The notes: generated by a model from the letters alone, not told the origin. 64,000 nt of DNA from Silurus meridionalis (GCF_014805685.1 NC_060898.1:8766001-8830000), one strand, 5' to 3'. Shown: positions 44,792 through 56,012, numbered from the stretch's first letter. Numbers and translations: made by a program.

Positions 44792-45730
44792 TGGAACCCG
44801 CTTATCTCGCCCTCGGTTATCTCGACAACCCTATTAAGTCAACGTTTTTGAAGTGGAACCGCCAAATTCTTGCTTTTTCTAAGCATTTTTTATCGGTTAT
44901 GTCGACTTTTTTTATGTCGCCGAACCCTAATATCTCGAGCACAAGGGGGGAAAAATTTGCCATTTAACGTCGGTTATCTTAATGCAGCCGCAAAAGAACT
45001 CGCGAAAGTGACGAAAAAATCAAGGCTTACAGCTGCTACAGGTGTTGTATTGTATACTGGTGAATCTCTGCTGTTAGTTAGTGCACATATGCCTTTTGTT
45101 GTTAAATGTTATGCGATGAACAGGAGGCGAAAGCCGCGTTTGGTGGCGCGGAACGTGTGATGACCATCCAAAATCATACAATGAACACCAGCAGGATCGG
45201 GGGAATCCGCGGTGCGCTTTGGGAAGAAAAGAGCAGCTGTTGAGAGAGTGCCGGTGGGAAGACACGTACCGGGATACACATGAGCGATAACAACGACCGC
45301 CGTGAACCAACATATACCAACAATAACGGACGGTGAGAGTGTGGAATTTTAAATAGGAGCTGGTGATGATGCTAAACGAGCATATGTGCGCGATTGAAGC
45401 CGGGAGCTTCAGAGAAAGCGTCCGAGAAAGCACCTGACACGCTGAAGGGGGCCGAAGGGGGCGTGGCAGGTGGATTCCTGACAGATAAACATGTACTGTA
45501 TGTATTTTTATAGCATGCCTTCATCAAACAAATCGCGGCAACGCTGTTATGTAAAAAAACCCTTCAAAAACACGTGCATGCACATTCTCATTTATTAACG
45601 CACATCATGTACATAAAGAAATTTCAAGCACGTGAATATATTGCCGCCATTTTGATTTTCGTTTATCTCGATCATCGGTTACCGCGATGCTTTTTGGCAA
45701 CCCCCTAGGACATCGACATATCCGGTTCCA

Positions 45731-45733
<3 letters not shown>
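44789..45733. mobile_element. Complete pogo/Tigger-like MITE, 945 bp
   Basis: Left end cagtggaacccgcttatctc, reverse complement of the right end cagtggaaccggatatgtcg, with TA on both sides. No transposase is encoded, so the element would depend on one elsewhere. The copy at 5778-6566 is an inverted, truncated relative. The piece tcaggaatcc with cctgccacgcc occurs both here (complement) and in the MITE at 53054, so the three share an internal segment. Confidence 0.9.

Positions 45734-45785
<52 letters not shown>
45734..45785. repeat. (TA)n microsatellite
   Basis: Second half of the TA tract, between the MITE and the Tc1 end. Confidence 0.97.
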
Positions 45786-45788
<3 letters not shown>

Positions 45789-46434
45789 TGAGGAAAATAA
45801 GTATTTGAAAACCCTGCTATTTTGCAAGTTCTCCCACTTAGAAATCATGGAGGGGTCTGAAATTGTCATCGTATGTGCATGTCCACTGTGAGAGACATGA
45901 TCTAAAAAAAAAAATCCAGAAATCACAATATATGATTTTTAAACTATTTATTTGTATGATACAGCTGCAAATAAGTATTTGAACACCTGTCTATCAGCTA
46001 GAATTCTGACCCTCAAAGACCTGTTAGTCTGCCTTTAAAATGTCCACCTCGACTACATTTATTATCCTAAATTAGATGCACCTGTTTAAGGTCGTTAGCT
46101 GCATAAAAACACCTGTCCACCCCATACAATCAGTAAGAATCCAACTACTAACATGGCCAAGACCAAAGAGCTGTCCAAAGACACTAGAGACAAAATTGTA
46201 CACCTCCACAAGGCTGGAAAGGGCTACGGGAAAATTGCCAAGCAGCTTGGTGAAAAAAGGTCCACTGTTGAAGCAATCATTAGAAAATGGAAGAAGCTAA
46301 ACATGACTGTCAATCTCCCTCGGACTGGGGCTCCATGCAAAATCTCACCTCGTGGGGTCTCAATGATCCTAAGGAAGGTGAGAAATCAGCCCAGAACTAC
46401 ACGGGAGGAGCTGGTCAATGACCTGAAAAGTAAA
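45786..46434 (+). mobile_element. Left half of a Tc1-like transposon
   Basis: Starts cagtgaggaaaataagtatt and is the same family as 33253-35066. It breaks off within the transposase near 46434, so the catalytic part and the right end are missing. Confidence 0.9.
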
Positions 46435-46455
46435 ACTATTCCCTACATTCTTTAG
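46153..46455 (+). pseudogene. Tc1 transposase, DNA-binding domain only
   Basis: Starts [20 protein letters not shown], the same start as the 34 kb copy, and keeps both helix-turn-helix parts up to [11 protein letters not shown]. It then runs into unrelated sequence and stops. It differs from the 34 kb copy at about a dozen codons. A protein of this sort could bind the inverted repeats without cutting, but nothing shows that it is expressed. Confidence 0.88.
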
Positions 46456-47170
46456 TTTACTAGTATAGTCCACTTGACAGAGTAATGAAAACAATTGAGG
46501 GAATTCGGACACTGGTGAGCACTGCTGTAACAAGCAGAATCACTAAAGGAAAGTACATACAGTTACAGTCTTAAATGAAATCAACTGAATTAAAACAGGA
46601 GGATTAAATAACTCAAAGAAAGTAGAATGACCAGCTTCGCTATTATAGTTTGACTTTATTTCTTAGAAATTTCTAAAAAACATTTTTTTTAAATTAACAA
46701 GGGTATATATTTTATTAAAAATGTTTTGTTTGATCTCACCATTTTTGAGTTTAGAGGTTGTTTAAGTAGGGCTCTTGACCCATGACTCTTTAACATTAGT
46801 CTTTTTGTGGCTGTTGAGAATGTGTTTGTAAAGCACATTTGATATACTCAAGAAATTACAAAAGCAATGATAATTTGGTGATTTTGGTTAACTATTGATT
46901 GAGATATAATCATCATCTGATAAAATTAACTAAGATTTTTTTTGGGTGTTTTTTAATTAATTTTAATTTCTCTGATTTTCATTTGATTTGTTGATCTCCA
47001 TTATGGTGACTTCAAAAGAACGTACACCAAAACACCTAAAATCCTAATTTGAGCTTTTAATAAGTGAAGCTGGTAATGCTGTTTTGGGGGTTGTTTCAAT
47101 CATCCTCCGCTGAAATGTAGAGAGATTTATTGTTTTATTTTTGGTTGATTTCATCTTTCATCTTTGGCTT
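46435..47170. other. No gene; old L2-type 3' piece at 46735-46850
   Basis: At 46735-46850 the phrase gggctcttgacccatgactc and ctttaacattag matches the L2 3' end at 20080-20190 on the same strand. The rest is AT-rich with no recognised feature. A gagcc pentamer repeat begins just to the right (47205-47230). Confidence 0.5.
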
Positions 47171-47536
47171 TGAACGCGAGCAGAGCCGAGGAGCATGTTG
47201 AACGTGAGCCGAGCCGAGCCGAGCCAAGCCGGGAACTGGAGCATGTTGAGCATGAAAAGAGCCGAGATCCGAGTCAGGAAAACAGGTGTGGTCGGGAAGC
47301 CGGAGAACAGAATAGTCAGGCGGAAACAGGTTGGTAACAGAAGGTTAAATTAAACAGTGAAAACACGCTGAAGTGTAATAAGATCAAGCCTTGAAGACAA
47401 TCTGGCACTGATTGGAGGTTTCTGGCATCCTTATATGTGTTTGAAATATGGACGCCATTTCCGTGTAGCATGTTGCAAGGGGGCGGGTCCTCTGTGATTA
47501 AGGCAGCAATGCCGGAAGTGCTCAAGTGGGCTGACA
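47171..47536 (-). repeat. 3' LTR of a chromovirus-type gypsy element
   Basis: On the - strand it starts TGTCAGCCCACTTGAGCA at 47536 and ends TTCA at 47171. It matches 49085-49386 over about 300 bp in the same orientation. The pentamer gagcc expansion accounts for the extra length. Confidence 0.8.
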
Positions 47537-48236
47537 GTACCCCCCTCCAGGGGGCTTCGGACGCCCCAACAGGTTGCTCCGGGTGGTCCCGTTGAAGCCG
47601 GCAATCATCCAGGTCCGGGTCCAGGATGAAGCGGGAGGGGATCCAGGAGTGTTCCTCTGTACCATAGCTCTCCCAATTCACTAGGTACTGGAGGCCCCTA
47701 CCATGGCGAAGGGAGCGGAGAAAGCGGCATTTAGTGTAGGCGGGACCCCCTTCAATGACCCGGGCCGGCGGAGAGGGCCTGGTGAAGGGCACCAAGGAGC
47801 AGGCCTGGACGGGTCGAACCCTAGAGACATGAAACGTAGGGTGGATCCAGAGTGCTCTGGGGAGCCTGAGTCAGAGGCCCACGGGATTGACGACTTTGGA
47901 AACAGGGAATTGGCCGATGAAGTGTGGGGCGAGTTTACGACAGGTGGCCTTAAGGGGAAGGTCCCGAGTGGAGACCATACTCGCTGTACGACATGGTAAT
48001 GAGGGGCCAGGCGCCGTTTACAGTTGGCCCCCTGGCAAAGCCTTATGCTGTTCTTGAGCAGGGCTCGGGCGGTCCTCCAGCCGTGGCGGCAGCGTCAGAA
48101 GAAAAGGGCGGCAGAGGGGATGGCGGACCGGGGTTCCTGGTTGGAGAAGGTTAGTGGCAGGTAACCGTGGACCACCTGAAAGGGCGAAAGCCCTGTGGCA
48201 GCAGTGGGAAGGGTGTTATGGGCGTACTTAATCCAA
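47537..48236 (-). pseudogene. Integrase C-terminus and chromodomain
   Basis: The - strand reads [20 protein letters not shown] near 48225, then (other frames) a block like [20 protein letters not shown], then in the frame 47316-47795 [40 protein letters not shown] and [16 protein letters not shown]. The last 55 residues are a chromodomain ([16 protein letters not shown]), the mark of chromoviruses, which use it to choose chromatin targets. The open frame then runs on into the LTR. Several frameshifts are present. Confidence 0.85.
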
Positions 48237-48590
48237 TATTAGTTTATTTACATTTACATTTGCGGCATTTAGCAGACGCCCTTACCCAAAGCGACGTACA
48301 AAAGTGTTTTAAATCTCTAGTAATGAAAAAATCTAAACTGGTACGCAAGATTACAAACTTAATATAAATATAACTCGAATTCTACAAACTTGGAAAGTGC
48401 TAATTTAGGTATTTCAGGAAGAGGTAGGTCTTCAGTCGTCGCTTGAATATAATCAGGGACTCTGCTGTACAGACATCTAGGGGAAGTTCATTCCATCACC
48501 TTGGTGCCAGAACAGAGAAGAGCCTTGAAGTGTACTTACCTCTCATTCTGAGAGAAGGTGATACCAGTCGAGCAGTGCTGGAGGATTTCA
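48237..48590 (-). mobile_element. L2-type LINE/SINE tail fragment inserted in the integrase
   Basis: The piece starts tttatttacatttacatttg and cggcatttagcagacgccct, the reversed tail shared with the SINE at 5516. It goes on with gaggtaggtcttcagtcgtc and ttcattccatcaccttggtg, the 3' part of a fish LINE. Integrase sequence lies on both sides, so it is nested. The right boundary is uncertain by about 30 bp. Confidence 0.7.
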
Positions 48591-49084
48591 GACAGCATGG
48601 TGTTTATCTGACCAGTAGGAGGGGTTCCGGACTGCAAAACTGAGCCGAGAATTGGGGTCCGTGGTCCGACGATTTCTCTGGGAAATCCATGGAGGCGAAA
48701 TATGTAGTGGAGGTCCAGCTTGGCAGACGGCAGCTTGGGTAGAGCGATGAAGTGGCCCATTTCTGAAAACCGATCAATGACCGACATGACGACCGTGTTG
48801 CCTTTGGAAGGGGGCAGCCCGGTAACGAACACCATGGCTAGGTGTGACCTTGGACGTTTCGGGATAGGAAGGAGCAGAAGGAGACCTTGGCCGCGAGAGT
48901 TCTTGTGTCAGGCCTGGGTGTTCCTTACCATAGAGGGCCACCAAAAGCGTGTCTTGACCAGAGACAAAGTGCTAGGCTGACCGGGATGACAGAAGAACAG
49001 GGAGTTGTGACACCATTGAAGAACATCAGAGTGGAGACCATCGGCACTGAGCGCGAGGATGCCGAGCCGGAAGTCGGAGCGCGT
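48591..49084 (-). pseudogene. Integrase zinc-binding region and core of the chromovirus
   Basis: Frames on the - strand read [20 protein letters not shown] (zinc-binding block) near 48970 and then, in 48536-48835, [37 protein letters not shown] and [13 protein letters not shown]. The catalytic D-x-G-PQFSS block is damaged (GPRTPILGS). Immediately to the right comes the 5' LTR, so gag, protease, RT and RNase H have been removed in one deletion. Confidence 0.82.
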
Positions 49085-49386
49085 TGAGCTCGAGCAGAGC
49101 AGAGCCGAGCGTTGAGTTGAGAGTCGGGAAAACAGGCGCGGTCGGGAAGCCGGAAGACAGAATAGTCAGGAGGAAACAGGTTGGTAACAGAAGGTTAAAT
49201 TAAACAGTGGAAACACGCTGGAGTGTAATCAGGGCAAGCCTTGAAGACAATCTGGCACCGATTGGAGGTTTCTGGCATCCTTATATGTGTTTGAAATATG
49301 GATGCCATTTCCATGTAGCAGGTTGCAAGGGGGCGGTTTCTCGGTGATAAAGACGGCAATGCAGGAAGTGCTCAAGCGGGCTGACA
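49085..49386 (-). repeat. 5' LTR of the chromovirus-type gypsy element
   Basis: Direct repeat of 47171-47536, shorter by about 64 bp, mainly in the gagcc region. It starts TGTCAGCCCGCTTGAGCA on the - strand at 49386. Confidence 0.8.
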
Positions 49387-49460
49387 TTAGCAATAGATGT
49401 TCTCTTTTGCAATGAGTGAGGGGAGAGGATTCGACAAGCATAGAAAGAGAGACATGCAGA

Positions 49461-49461
49461 G

Positions 49462-49513
<52 letters not shown>

Positions 49514-49527
49514 TGTGTGTGTGTGTG
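49461..49527. repeat. (GT)n microsatellite
   Basis: GT run with an aaat break near 49510. The His-Thr frames on the other strand are artefacts. Confidence 0.95.
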
Positions 49528-49619
49528 CGTGCATTAAAACTTAAAAAAAAAACAGCAAAGAAATAAAGTAAACATAAAATAAGCTTCTGGCAAATTTTTC
49601 CAATGTTTTGAGACATGTA

Positions 49620-49904
49620 ATTATGAGTGGGTCAGTTACATTCTGATTAATTCCTATTAAATCTAGATTGGACACAACTGCTGTTATCAGATGGTTTCCC
49701 TGTTCATCAAACCAAATATTAAAGTCAACAACAAATAATTCTTTGTCTATAGAAATAACTGGGGCTGATATTAACTTTGGCAAGGAGATCAGGATAGGGC
49801 CCTGGAACATGTTACATTTACAGTATGTGTAGTTTTCTGTCTGATGCTTAGATTATTATTACAAATAACAGTGAACACAAACTCCTTGACAGTTAGACAG
49901 GGCT

Positions 49905-49996
<92 letters not shown>

Positions 49997-50410
49997 AGGG
50001 TCTATAACGTTCAAGTCAAGGACCCCTTAGGCCATTAAGTCATGGGGCAGTACTATTAGTAGAAACCAATCATATTACTATAGTTATATTATGTTAAGAC
50101 AGTTAGAACTATGTTGTTGTTTTTTATTCAACATTAATTAGCTGACCCTTGCTCTAAGCTATAAGCTACACTGTCATGCAGATGGGATGGGGCTAGGGCA
50201 TATTACTTATTTGCTAATTTACACACCTCTATAAGGTTATTATTAGTAACCTCTGACTGGTGAAATTGTGAAAAACATAATTTTGTCCCACATGAAATCC
50301 TAAAATACCTATCCTTAGCTAAAATCCTAAGATTAGGATATGTCTGGCTATGTCTGGCACTCTGGCCCCCAGTATAGATCCCAGTGTGCTGCTGGTGCCT
50401 CTAAAAGGCA
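49620..50410 (-). mobile_element. L2-type LINE endonuclease and ORF1 fragments split by a TA tract
   Basis: At 49541-49810 the - strand reads FNIWFDEQGNHLITAVVSNL and DLIGINQNVTDP, the endonuclease region seen at 43560-43740. At 50170-50400 the nucleotides follow the ORF1 esterase at 44340-44560 (for example ttacacacctctataaggtt). The (TA)n tract 49907-49994 lies between them, and the middle of the element is missing. Confidence 0.75.
49907..49994. repeat. (TA)n microsatellite
   Basis: Forty-four TA units flanked by ctgg on the left and ccag on the right. Confidence 0.97.
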
Positions 50411-50434
50411 TTTTGCATGAGGAAATTTACTTCA

Positions 50435-50435
<1 letters not shown>

Positions 50436-50479
<44 letters not shown>
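50436..50479. repeat. (CT)n microsatellite
   Basis: Pure CT run ending in cacaca. Confidence 0.97.
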
Positions 50480-50485
<6 letters not shown>

Positions 50486-53053
50486 TGTTTTTAATATACA
50501 GTGTGTTTTAAAAATATTGATGGTGTTTTTTTAATACATTTTAGGTATTTCCAGCTACTTTCAAATTAATACTATATTTATGAAATCTATATAATACACA
50601 AAATCAATCAATTTAAACATTTTTGCATGATTATACATTTTCCAGTGCATCCACGTTCCTTCCCTTGCCACCAATAATGGTTGTCTGAAAGCTTCTCCAT
50701 GACTAATGGGAAAATGTCAGAGGAGGTTTTCTTTCCAGCTTTCAAAACCTCTAACCCCCCTTAGTACCCAGAGCACAGCAGTTATTATGAGAAACACTCA
50801 CTGCTGACTCCACTGACTGTACACAGACAGAGGGAGAGAAAGAAGGAAAAATGAGGAAAGTGGCCAAGGAGGTGTAGCACTGTCTGAAATGTTTCTATAA
50901 GCCCTTTTTTTCTTACTTTTTGCAGCATTTAAGCTTCTAGCTATTAATAATTCTCTTTTCTTTTTCACAGTCTATGTTCTGAGTAAACTCCTTTCATTTA
51001 TGTGTCTTAACCTGTACTCTCTCACTCAGCTTTATTGCGAGGTAGCAGTGGTTCCAGTTTTATCAAGACATTTTGAGAGGAACATACGGAACATAACATT
51101 ATTCTAGAATTGTAGAATAAGTGGTGGCAAATAGATGATAACTAGAAGAATCAATTAGTATTCACATAAAATCTGTTAAAGTAAGAGCAAAAACTGCTTT
51201 TGATAAACACAGCATTATAGCATTCTGTGTTTGGAATTTTTCATGGTCCTACGGTCTTATGGCTTTATTTTAATAATGTTGTGTGACTTAGAACAATGTA
51301 TTATTTGCATATTTATTATTTATGTAACCTATTAAAACGTATTTTCTAATCAAGAGAAGATATTTAACAGAAAATTACAGTCTAAAATGATACCATTCTT
51401 TTTATTTGTTTTATGCATTTACTCTTGTTCTCTTAATTCAGTTCTGTGATCACCGCTGTCCTTTTCCAGCAGTGACTATGCTTTCTCCACTTTTATCCTG
51501 ATAATGATGTTGCTACAGATAAATAGCACCTTTAATGTTTCCCATACTGGGAGAGACAGAAAGTTAGAACATTGTGCAGGAATACAAATGACTTAGAAGT
51601 TTAAAGAAGGAGAAAAAAGGGATTTCAGTCATAGTTATTTGGATGTGAGCACCTTATTAGTGACATATACGTACATTAGAGAAAACACAAAGAAAGGTTT
51701 CATTTTGAATGGGAAAGCCAAGTTGTTGTACAGAGGATAGCCAACAGAGCTACAGAAAAGAGAAAGAATCGTGAGAGGGGGAAGAGAAATGAGAGCAATC
51801 AGAGCGAGTTCTTTGTGGAGTTTTCCATGTATCCCCCACCCTCCTTCTGGACCCTTCAGCTAAGAATTATGATGTCAATGGGAGTGAGAGGGGGTTGGGG
51901 GGTTTGGTTGGGGGTGGGTCACATATGTTTCTGCTATTACAGTAAAAGTATGGAGAGAAAGAAAAGGAGAAGAGGTTGGTGGAGAGGGAGAGTATTATCA
52001 TGAAGGGGAGGGGTTAAGAGTGAATGGGTGAACATAAATATCCAGTTACCGCCCCATGATTTGAAAACCCACCTACTAATTCTTTTACTCTGCAGCAACC
52101 CAATCTGCTTTTTTTTAGCATGAATATATAGTACCATATAATATAAAAAATATGATTAAGGTTTAGATACATAGTAATAATAATAGTATTAGTAGTCATA
52201 GTACACTGAATCAATAGAATTAAAACAAGTATTGCACAAACACTAAGAAGAACATAAATAATAATACTCATTGTAAACATAACAATGAGCTAAGTCATGT
52301 GGAAATGGAGAGATTTTTCCATCTACAGTATGTTACACATAAATCATCTGCTAATAAAGCAGTTTCCATTAAAATACTGACAAAATATTGAGAACTGAGA
52401 AATTAATCTATATTAATGGAAGTTGTTGCAACTATTTGCCACTGTTTTTTGTTGTTGTTTTTTCTTTTCTTTTTTGTTGCTAAATTATGTTTTCAAACTT
52501 ACTTCACAGCAGATGCAGATGGAACTCTGTCACAAACCTTATATAATCTTGTGGGTAGATCTAATATTGGGATTTGGAAATAGAACTGTGAGACACATTT
52601 ATAAGAGGTAATATTTAGGGTAAAATATTTATTATTTGGTAAATTAAATAATTATAAGGTAAATTATTTGCCCAGTTAAGTTTTAAGTTTTTAGTCACAT
52701 CAGGGGTTTCCATCCACAGTATTTTTATTTAATAACCAAAAATAGCTATAGAAGGTTGTTTATTTACTTTATTGTTTGTGATTCAAATAAAAATGGTTTA
52801 TAATTTAAGGTAAAGGGGTCAAAGCTTTAGTCTGATTTTAACTTTGTGAAAGTACTTGAGATTTATCAGAAGTCCTCCAAAAGCAGGAATGCTGGATCAC
52901 ATTTACTCTAAAATGTATAATTGTTGATGCCATAGTGATTTATTGCCTTAATGGTGCCAACAAACTTTTATATTGATTATGACCATTATATAAGTTTTAG
53001 TTTCACATTGTTAGAAATTGATATATTTCCCCACTGTGGGACAAATAAAGGTA
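50480..53053. other. No gene recognised; G-rich tract at 51880-51918
   Basis: AT-rich unique DNA with no recognised coding region or named transposon. A purine-rich stretch runs from 51740 to 52020 and contains the G-tract listed separately. Confidence 0.4.
51880..51918 (+). other. Potential G-quadruplex
   Basis: Five runs of three or more G, separated by loops of 1-7 bases: ggg agtgaga ggggg tt gggggg tttggtt ggggg t ggg. This fits the standard G3+N1-7 pattern on the + strand. Confidence 0.8.
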
Positions 53054-53695
53054 CAGTGGTCCCCCGGTTATCAAACTTAATTCGTCCCTTAAAACCGTTC
53101 GAAATCCGATATGTTCGAAAACCAGACCTAATTATCCCATAACAAATAATGGAAAACCAATTAATCCGTTCCCGAACTACACCAATACCCAATAATTAAC
53201 AATTTTTTCCTGTTTTTAGCCGTATTAATAGTCAGGAATCCCCCTGCCACGCCTGCCACGCTTCAGGGAATGCCCTGTTCCTTCACTCATGCGTGCCCCG
53301 CCCACATTGAGCTCATTGAATCGGGCCTCCTCCGTAAAGCACCGTGGATATTATTTATGGACTGCCTTTTGCGAGATTATCCCGATCTCTGCGGGTATTT
53401 TGTGTTGGCTCGGTAAAAGTATAAATTAACAACATTACAAGAGTAAGAAACAAAATGATTACTGTACTTACCGCTAAATATCACTATATTGTTCACAAAC
53501 AGAAGTTGCGATAGATGCTTACTCAGCGATGGTTAAAGCGGAAGCAGTTTCTTCCCCTCGCGCTGGGTTGGGCAGCGTGGGTGGCGTTCGCTAACTGGAA
53601 CCTTGTTCGTTCACCGGACCGAAATTTCGTTCGGAAAACCGTTCGCTAACCGGAATGTTCGATAGCCGAGCCGTTCGATAAACGGGGGGCCACTG
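53054..53695. mobile_element. Complete pogo/Tigger-like MITE, 642 bp
   Basis: Left end cagtggtcccccggttatca, reverse complement of the right end cagtggccccccgtttatcg, with TA on both sides. No transposase. Internal phrases such as gtcaggaatccccctgccac resemble those in the MITEs at 5778 and 44789, though the ends differ, so this is a related subfamily. Confidence 0.9.
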
Positions 53696-54640
53696 TATAT
53701 CTTACCTTAAGATTTTCATGATGTTGTCATGTGTCAGACAATATTTCTTATAGCCTGTAGGTCCTTTACTGCATATCACAATTATAGTACTTATTTATGC
53801 TACTATGATTATTTAATTTGTACTTCAATAAATTAAATTGCATCCGCCTTTGCCCCTATTTATGACAGAAATCCTGACCAATAAATGACTGCAGCAGACT
53901 TTTTTGAGATTTATTAGTACATCCTGGAGTGGAACAACCTGATGTAAAACCAACAGGTGAAAGGTGCATCGTTCAAGGCCACACACAAAAATAGTTAGAA
54001 GGCATGGGGACATTTTTAAGGAAGCTTCATCCATTAATAAAACCATCTCCACTTCAGATGTCATTATCTAGCTCCACTAGCTCCACTTCACTCTTGACTT
54101 CACTCCTCTCTCTCTTTCAGTCTACCTCCTTGCAACACTGAGGTCATTGCTCCTTCCCCATGCCTTACGTTGTACTGCTTCCCTCTTCAGCTATGGGGAC
54201 AGGGTTACTCCCCCATCTTGCTTTACAGAGGACATTGCTCCCCTATCTTTCTCAGTCGAGGATGTTTCATCTCTCTCAATTTGCTCTTTATGCGATATTG
54301 CAAACGTCACAACAGTTATTGCCTTCTATTATTGCATTCATTTCTAAAGTAAAGTCTTCTTTGGCACATCTCAAAGATAATTCACATTTTAAGATAATTC
54401 TTTTTTTCTTGCTGGCAATTTTAAAGCCGTAAAACATTGAAAAAACATAATCTTATAATCTTCAACTTCTGCACATTTCTTTTTCAATGCCATAGCCGTA
54501 GAACCTTCTCAATAATGTCCACACAGCTCTGCACTACTATAGCCTTTATATTTAGTCACTGAACATTTGTTTACATATATATCACATGCTGTAAATATGC
54601 TACTTATTTATCTGCACCTTTTGCACAATTGCTACTTTTT
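53696..54640. other. No gene recognised; three decapeptide-like units at 54192-54281
   Basis: On the + strand 54192-54281 translates as YGDRVTPPSC, FTEDIAPLSF and SVEDVSSLSI, three units of the ten-residue pattern seen at 30022 and 56395. An acceptor-like ctctctctctttcag lies at about 54105-54119, but there is no other sign of a gene. Confidence 0.4.
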
Positions 54641-54647
54641 TGCACTT

Positions 54648-54658
54648 CTATCTATCTC

Positions 54659-54742
<84 letters not shown>

Positions 54743-54824
54743 AATCCATTTTTATCCAGGTTTATAAATGTGGTTCTCTGATAGTAATATACAGTTCTGA
54801 AAGTATATATTTATTGACAGACAC

Positions 54825-54890
<66 letters not shown>

Positions 54891-54891
54891 T

Positions 54892-54947
<56 letters not shown>
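54648..54947. repeat. Mirrored (CTAT)n and (GATA)n microsatellites
   Basis: A ctat tract at 54648-54742 and an atag tract at 54825-54947 lie 82 bp apart in opposite orientation, so they can pair with each other. The second ends in aaactttaatgatcccgaag, a phrase that in fish usually marks a reversed LINE 3' end with a tetranucleotide tail. Tyr-Leu-Ser-Ile frames across them are artefacts. Confidence 0.95.
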
Positions 54948-54948
<1 letters not shown>

Positions 54949-54954
54949 ACTTTA

Positions 54955-55311
54955 ATGATCCCGAAGGAAATTCCATGTGGCATGTGTATAAAAGAGCCTC
55001 TATATGTGGGTGGATTCAAGTATACAATCAGGATCTGGAATAGTCCCATCAAACCGTCTGTGACTAGTGCAATAAAATGGCTTGATTTCACTTCATCCAA
55101 AAAAGTGGCTAATGTGAATGAGCTCATTTATGAGCAGAAGCCCTCTGTCTGGGACCAGCTGAGTCAGATGGAAAAAGGAAGCAATCCAGCTATTAGGAGG
55201 TTTGGGGTATTATACATTCACATTGCATTCAAACCATTTAAAAATAGAGTTTACCACTACAGAGCACCATGGGATGCATCAAATTTACCATTACAAGCTG
55301 CAAAGGTATGA
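54955..55311 (+). CDS. Unidentified 118-codon open frame
   Basis: Begins MIPKEIPCGMCIKEPLYVGG and ends LPLQAAKV. Composition is balanced and not low-complexity over residues 30-118 (for example SVWDQLSQMEKGSNPAIRRF). I recognise no domain. It starts within the tetranucleotide-tailed LINE end, so it may be old transposon sequence. Similarity searching would decide. Low confidence that it is a gene. Confidence 0.2.
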   Translation: MIPKEIPCGMCIKEPLYVGGFKYTIRIWNSPIKPSVTSAIKWLDFTSSKKVANVNELIYEQKPSVWDQLSQMEKGSNPAIRRFGVLYIHIAFKPFKNRVYHYRAPWDASNLPLQAAKV

Positions 55312-55611
55312 AGTTATCTTAGCGTACAGACAAAAAAGTACAGAATGACCAGACATGAAGCAAATTAACCTTTGTGTACTAACCAGGGGGAAATCTGATC
55401 CATCCATGATGTTTTTACAGTGCTGCCAAAGCCATTACTGACTCAAATTTGCTAGGCTTCTCATGATGACAAGGGAACTATAATTTTTGTCAGTGTACTT
55501 AAAATTAATTTAAAAGTAAAAATGTCTTGCTGTGAGTTCAAATTAGTGGTCATAGATTTCAGAATATAATGCTATCAGTGAAAGCTGATTTAGTTCTTTT
55601 GAAATCAAAGA
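55312..55611. other. No feature seen
   Basis: AT-rich, stops in all frames, no recognised repeat. Confidence 0.4.
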
Positions 55612-55930
55612 CATTCAACTGGTCTGGTGAGCATATTACTCCAGTTTTGTAGTCGTTGCATTGGCTCCCTGTAAGATTCCGAATTTATTTTGAAATATTT
55701 TCCTCCTACCTGTCTACGTTCTAATCAGGCCTTTTTCCTAATTGAGATTGGACAGGCTGAATCTTTTAATGTTTTTAAATCTGCTCTTAAAACTTACTTT
55801 TCCGGATAGCTTTCAGGTGATTTTTTTTTTCATTTACTTATTTTATTATTATAATTTAAAAACATTTTCTTCATTTATGCTTGGAAAGTGATTCAAAAAG
55901 TAACTTTGAAAGGTACTACATAAAATAAAG

Positions 55931-55985
<55 letters not shown>
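55612..55985 (+). mobile_element. L2-type LINE 3' end with (ATT)n tail
   Basis: The + strand reads GEHITPVL and SLHWLPVRFRIYFEIF near 55625-55700, the end of an L2 RT, then a 3' UTR and an aataaagattattattatt tail. The long att run (55930-55985) is the usual tail microsatellite of the family. It is 5'-truncated, as expected. Confidence 0.8.
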
Positions 55986-55986
<1 letters not shown>

Positions 55987-56006
55987 GCGGAAGTACCTCT
56001 ATCATG

Positions 56007-56012
56007 TTTATT
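56007..56012 (-). terminator. Polyadenylation signal AATAAA (- strand)
   Basis: Read on the - strand, gaacttcaataaacatgata holds AATAAA about 380 bases after the decapeptide array ends. It suggests that the array was once, or is, transcribed leftwards. Confidence 0.45.
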
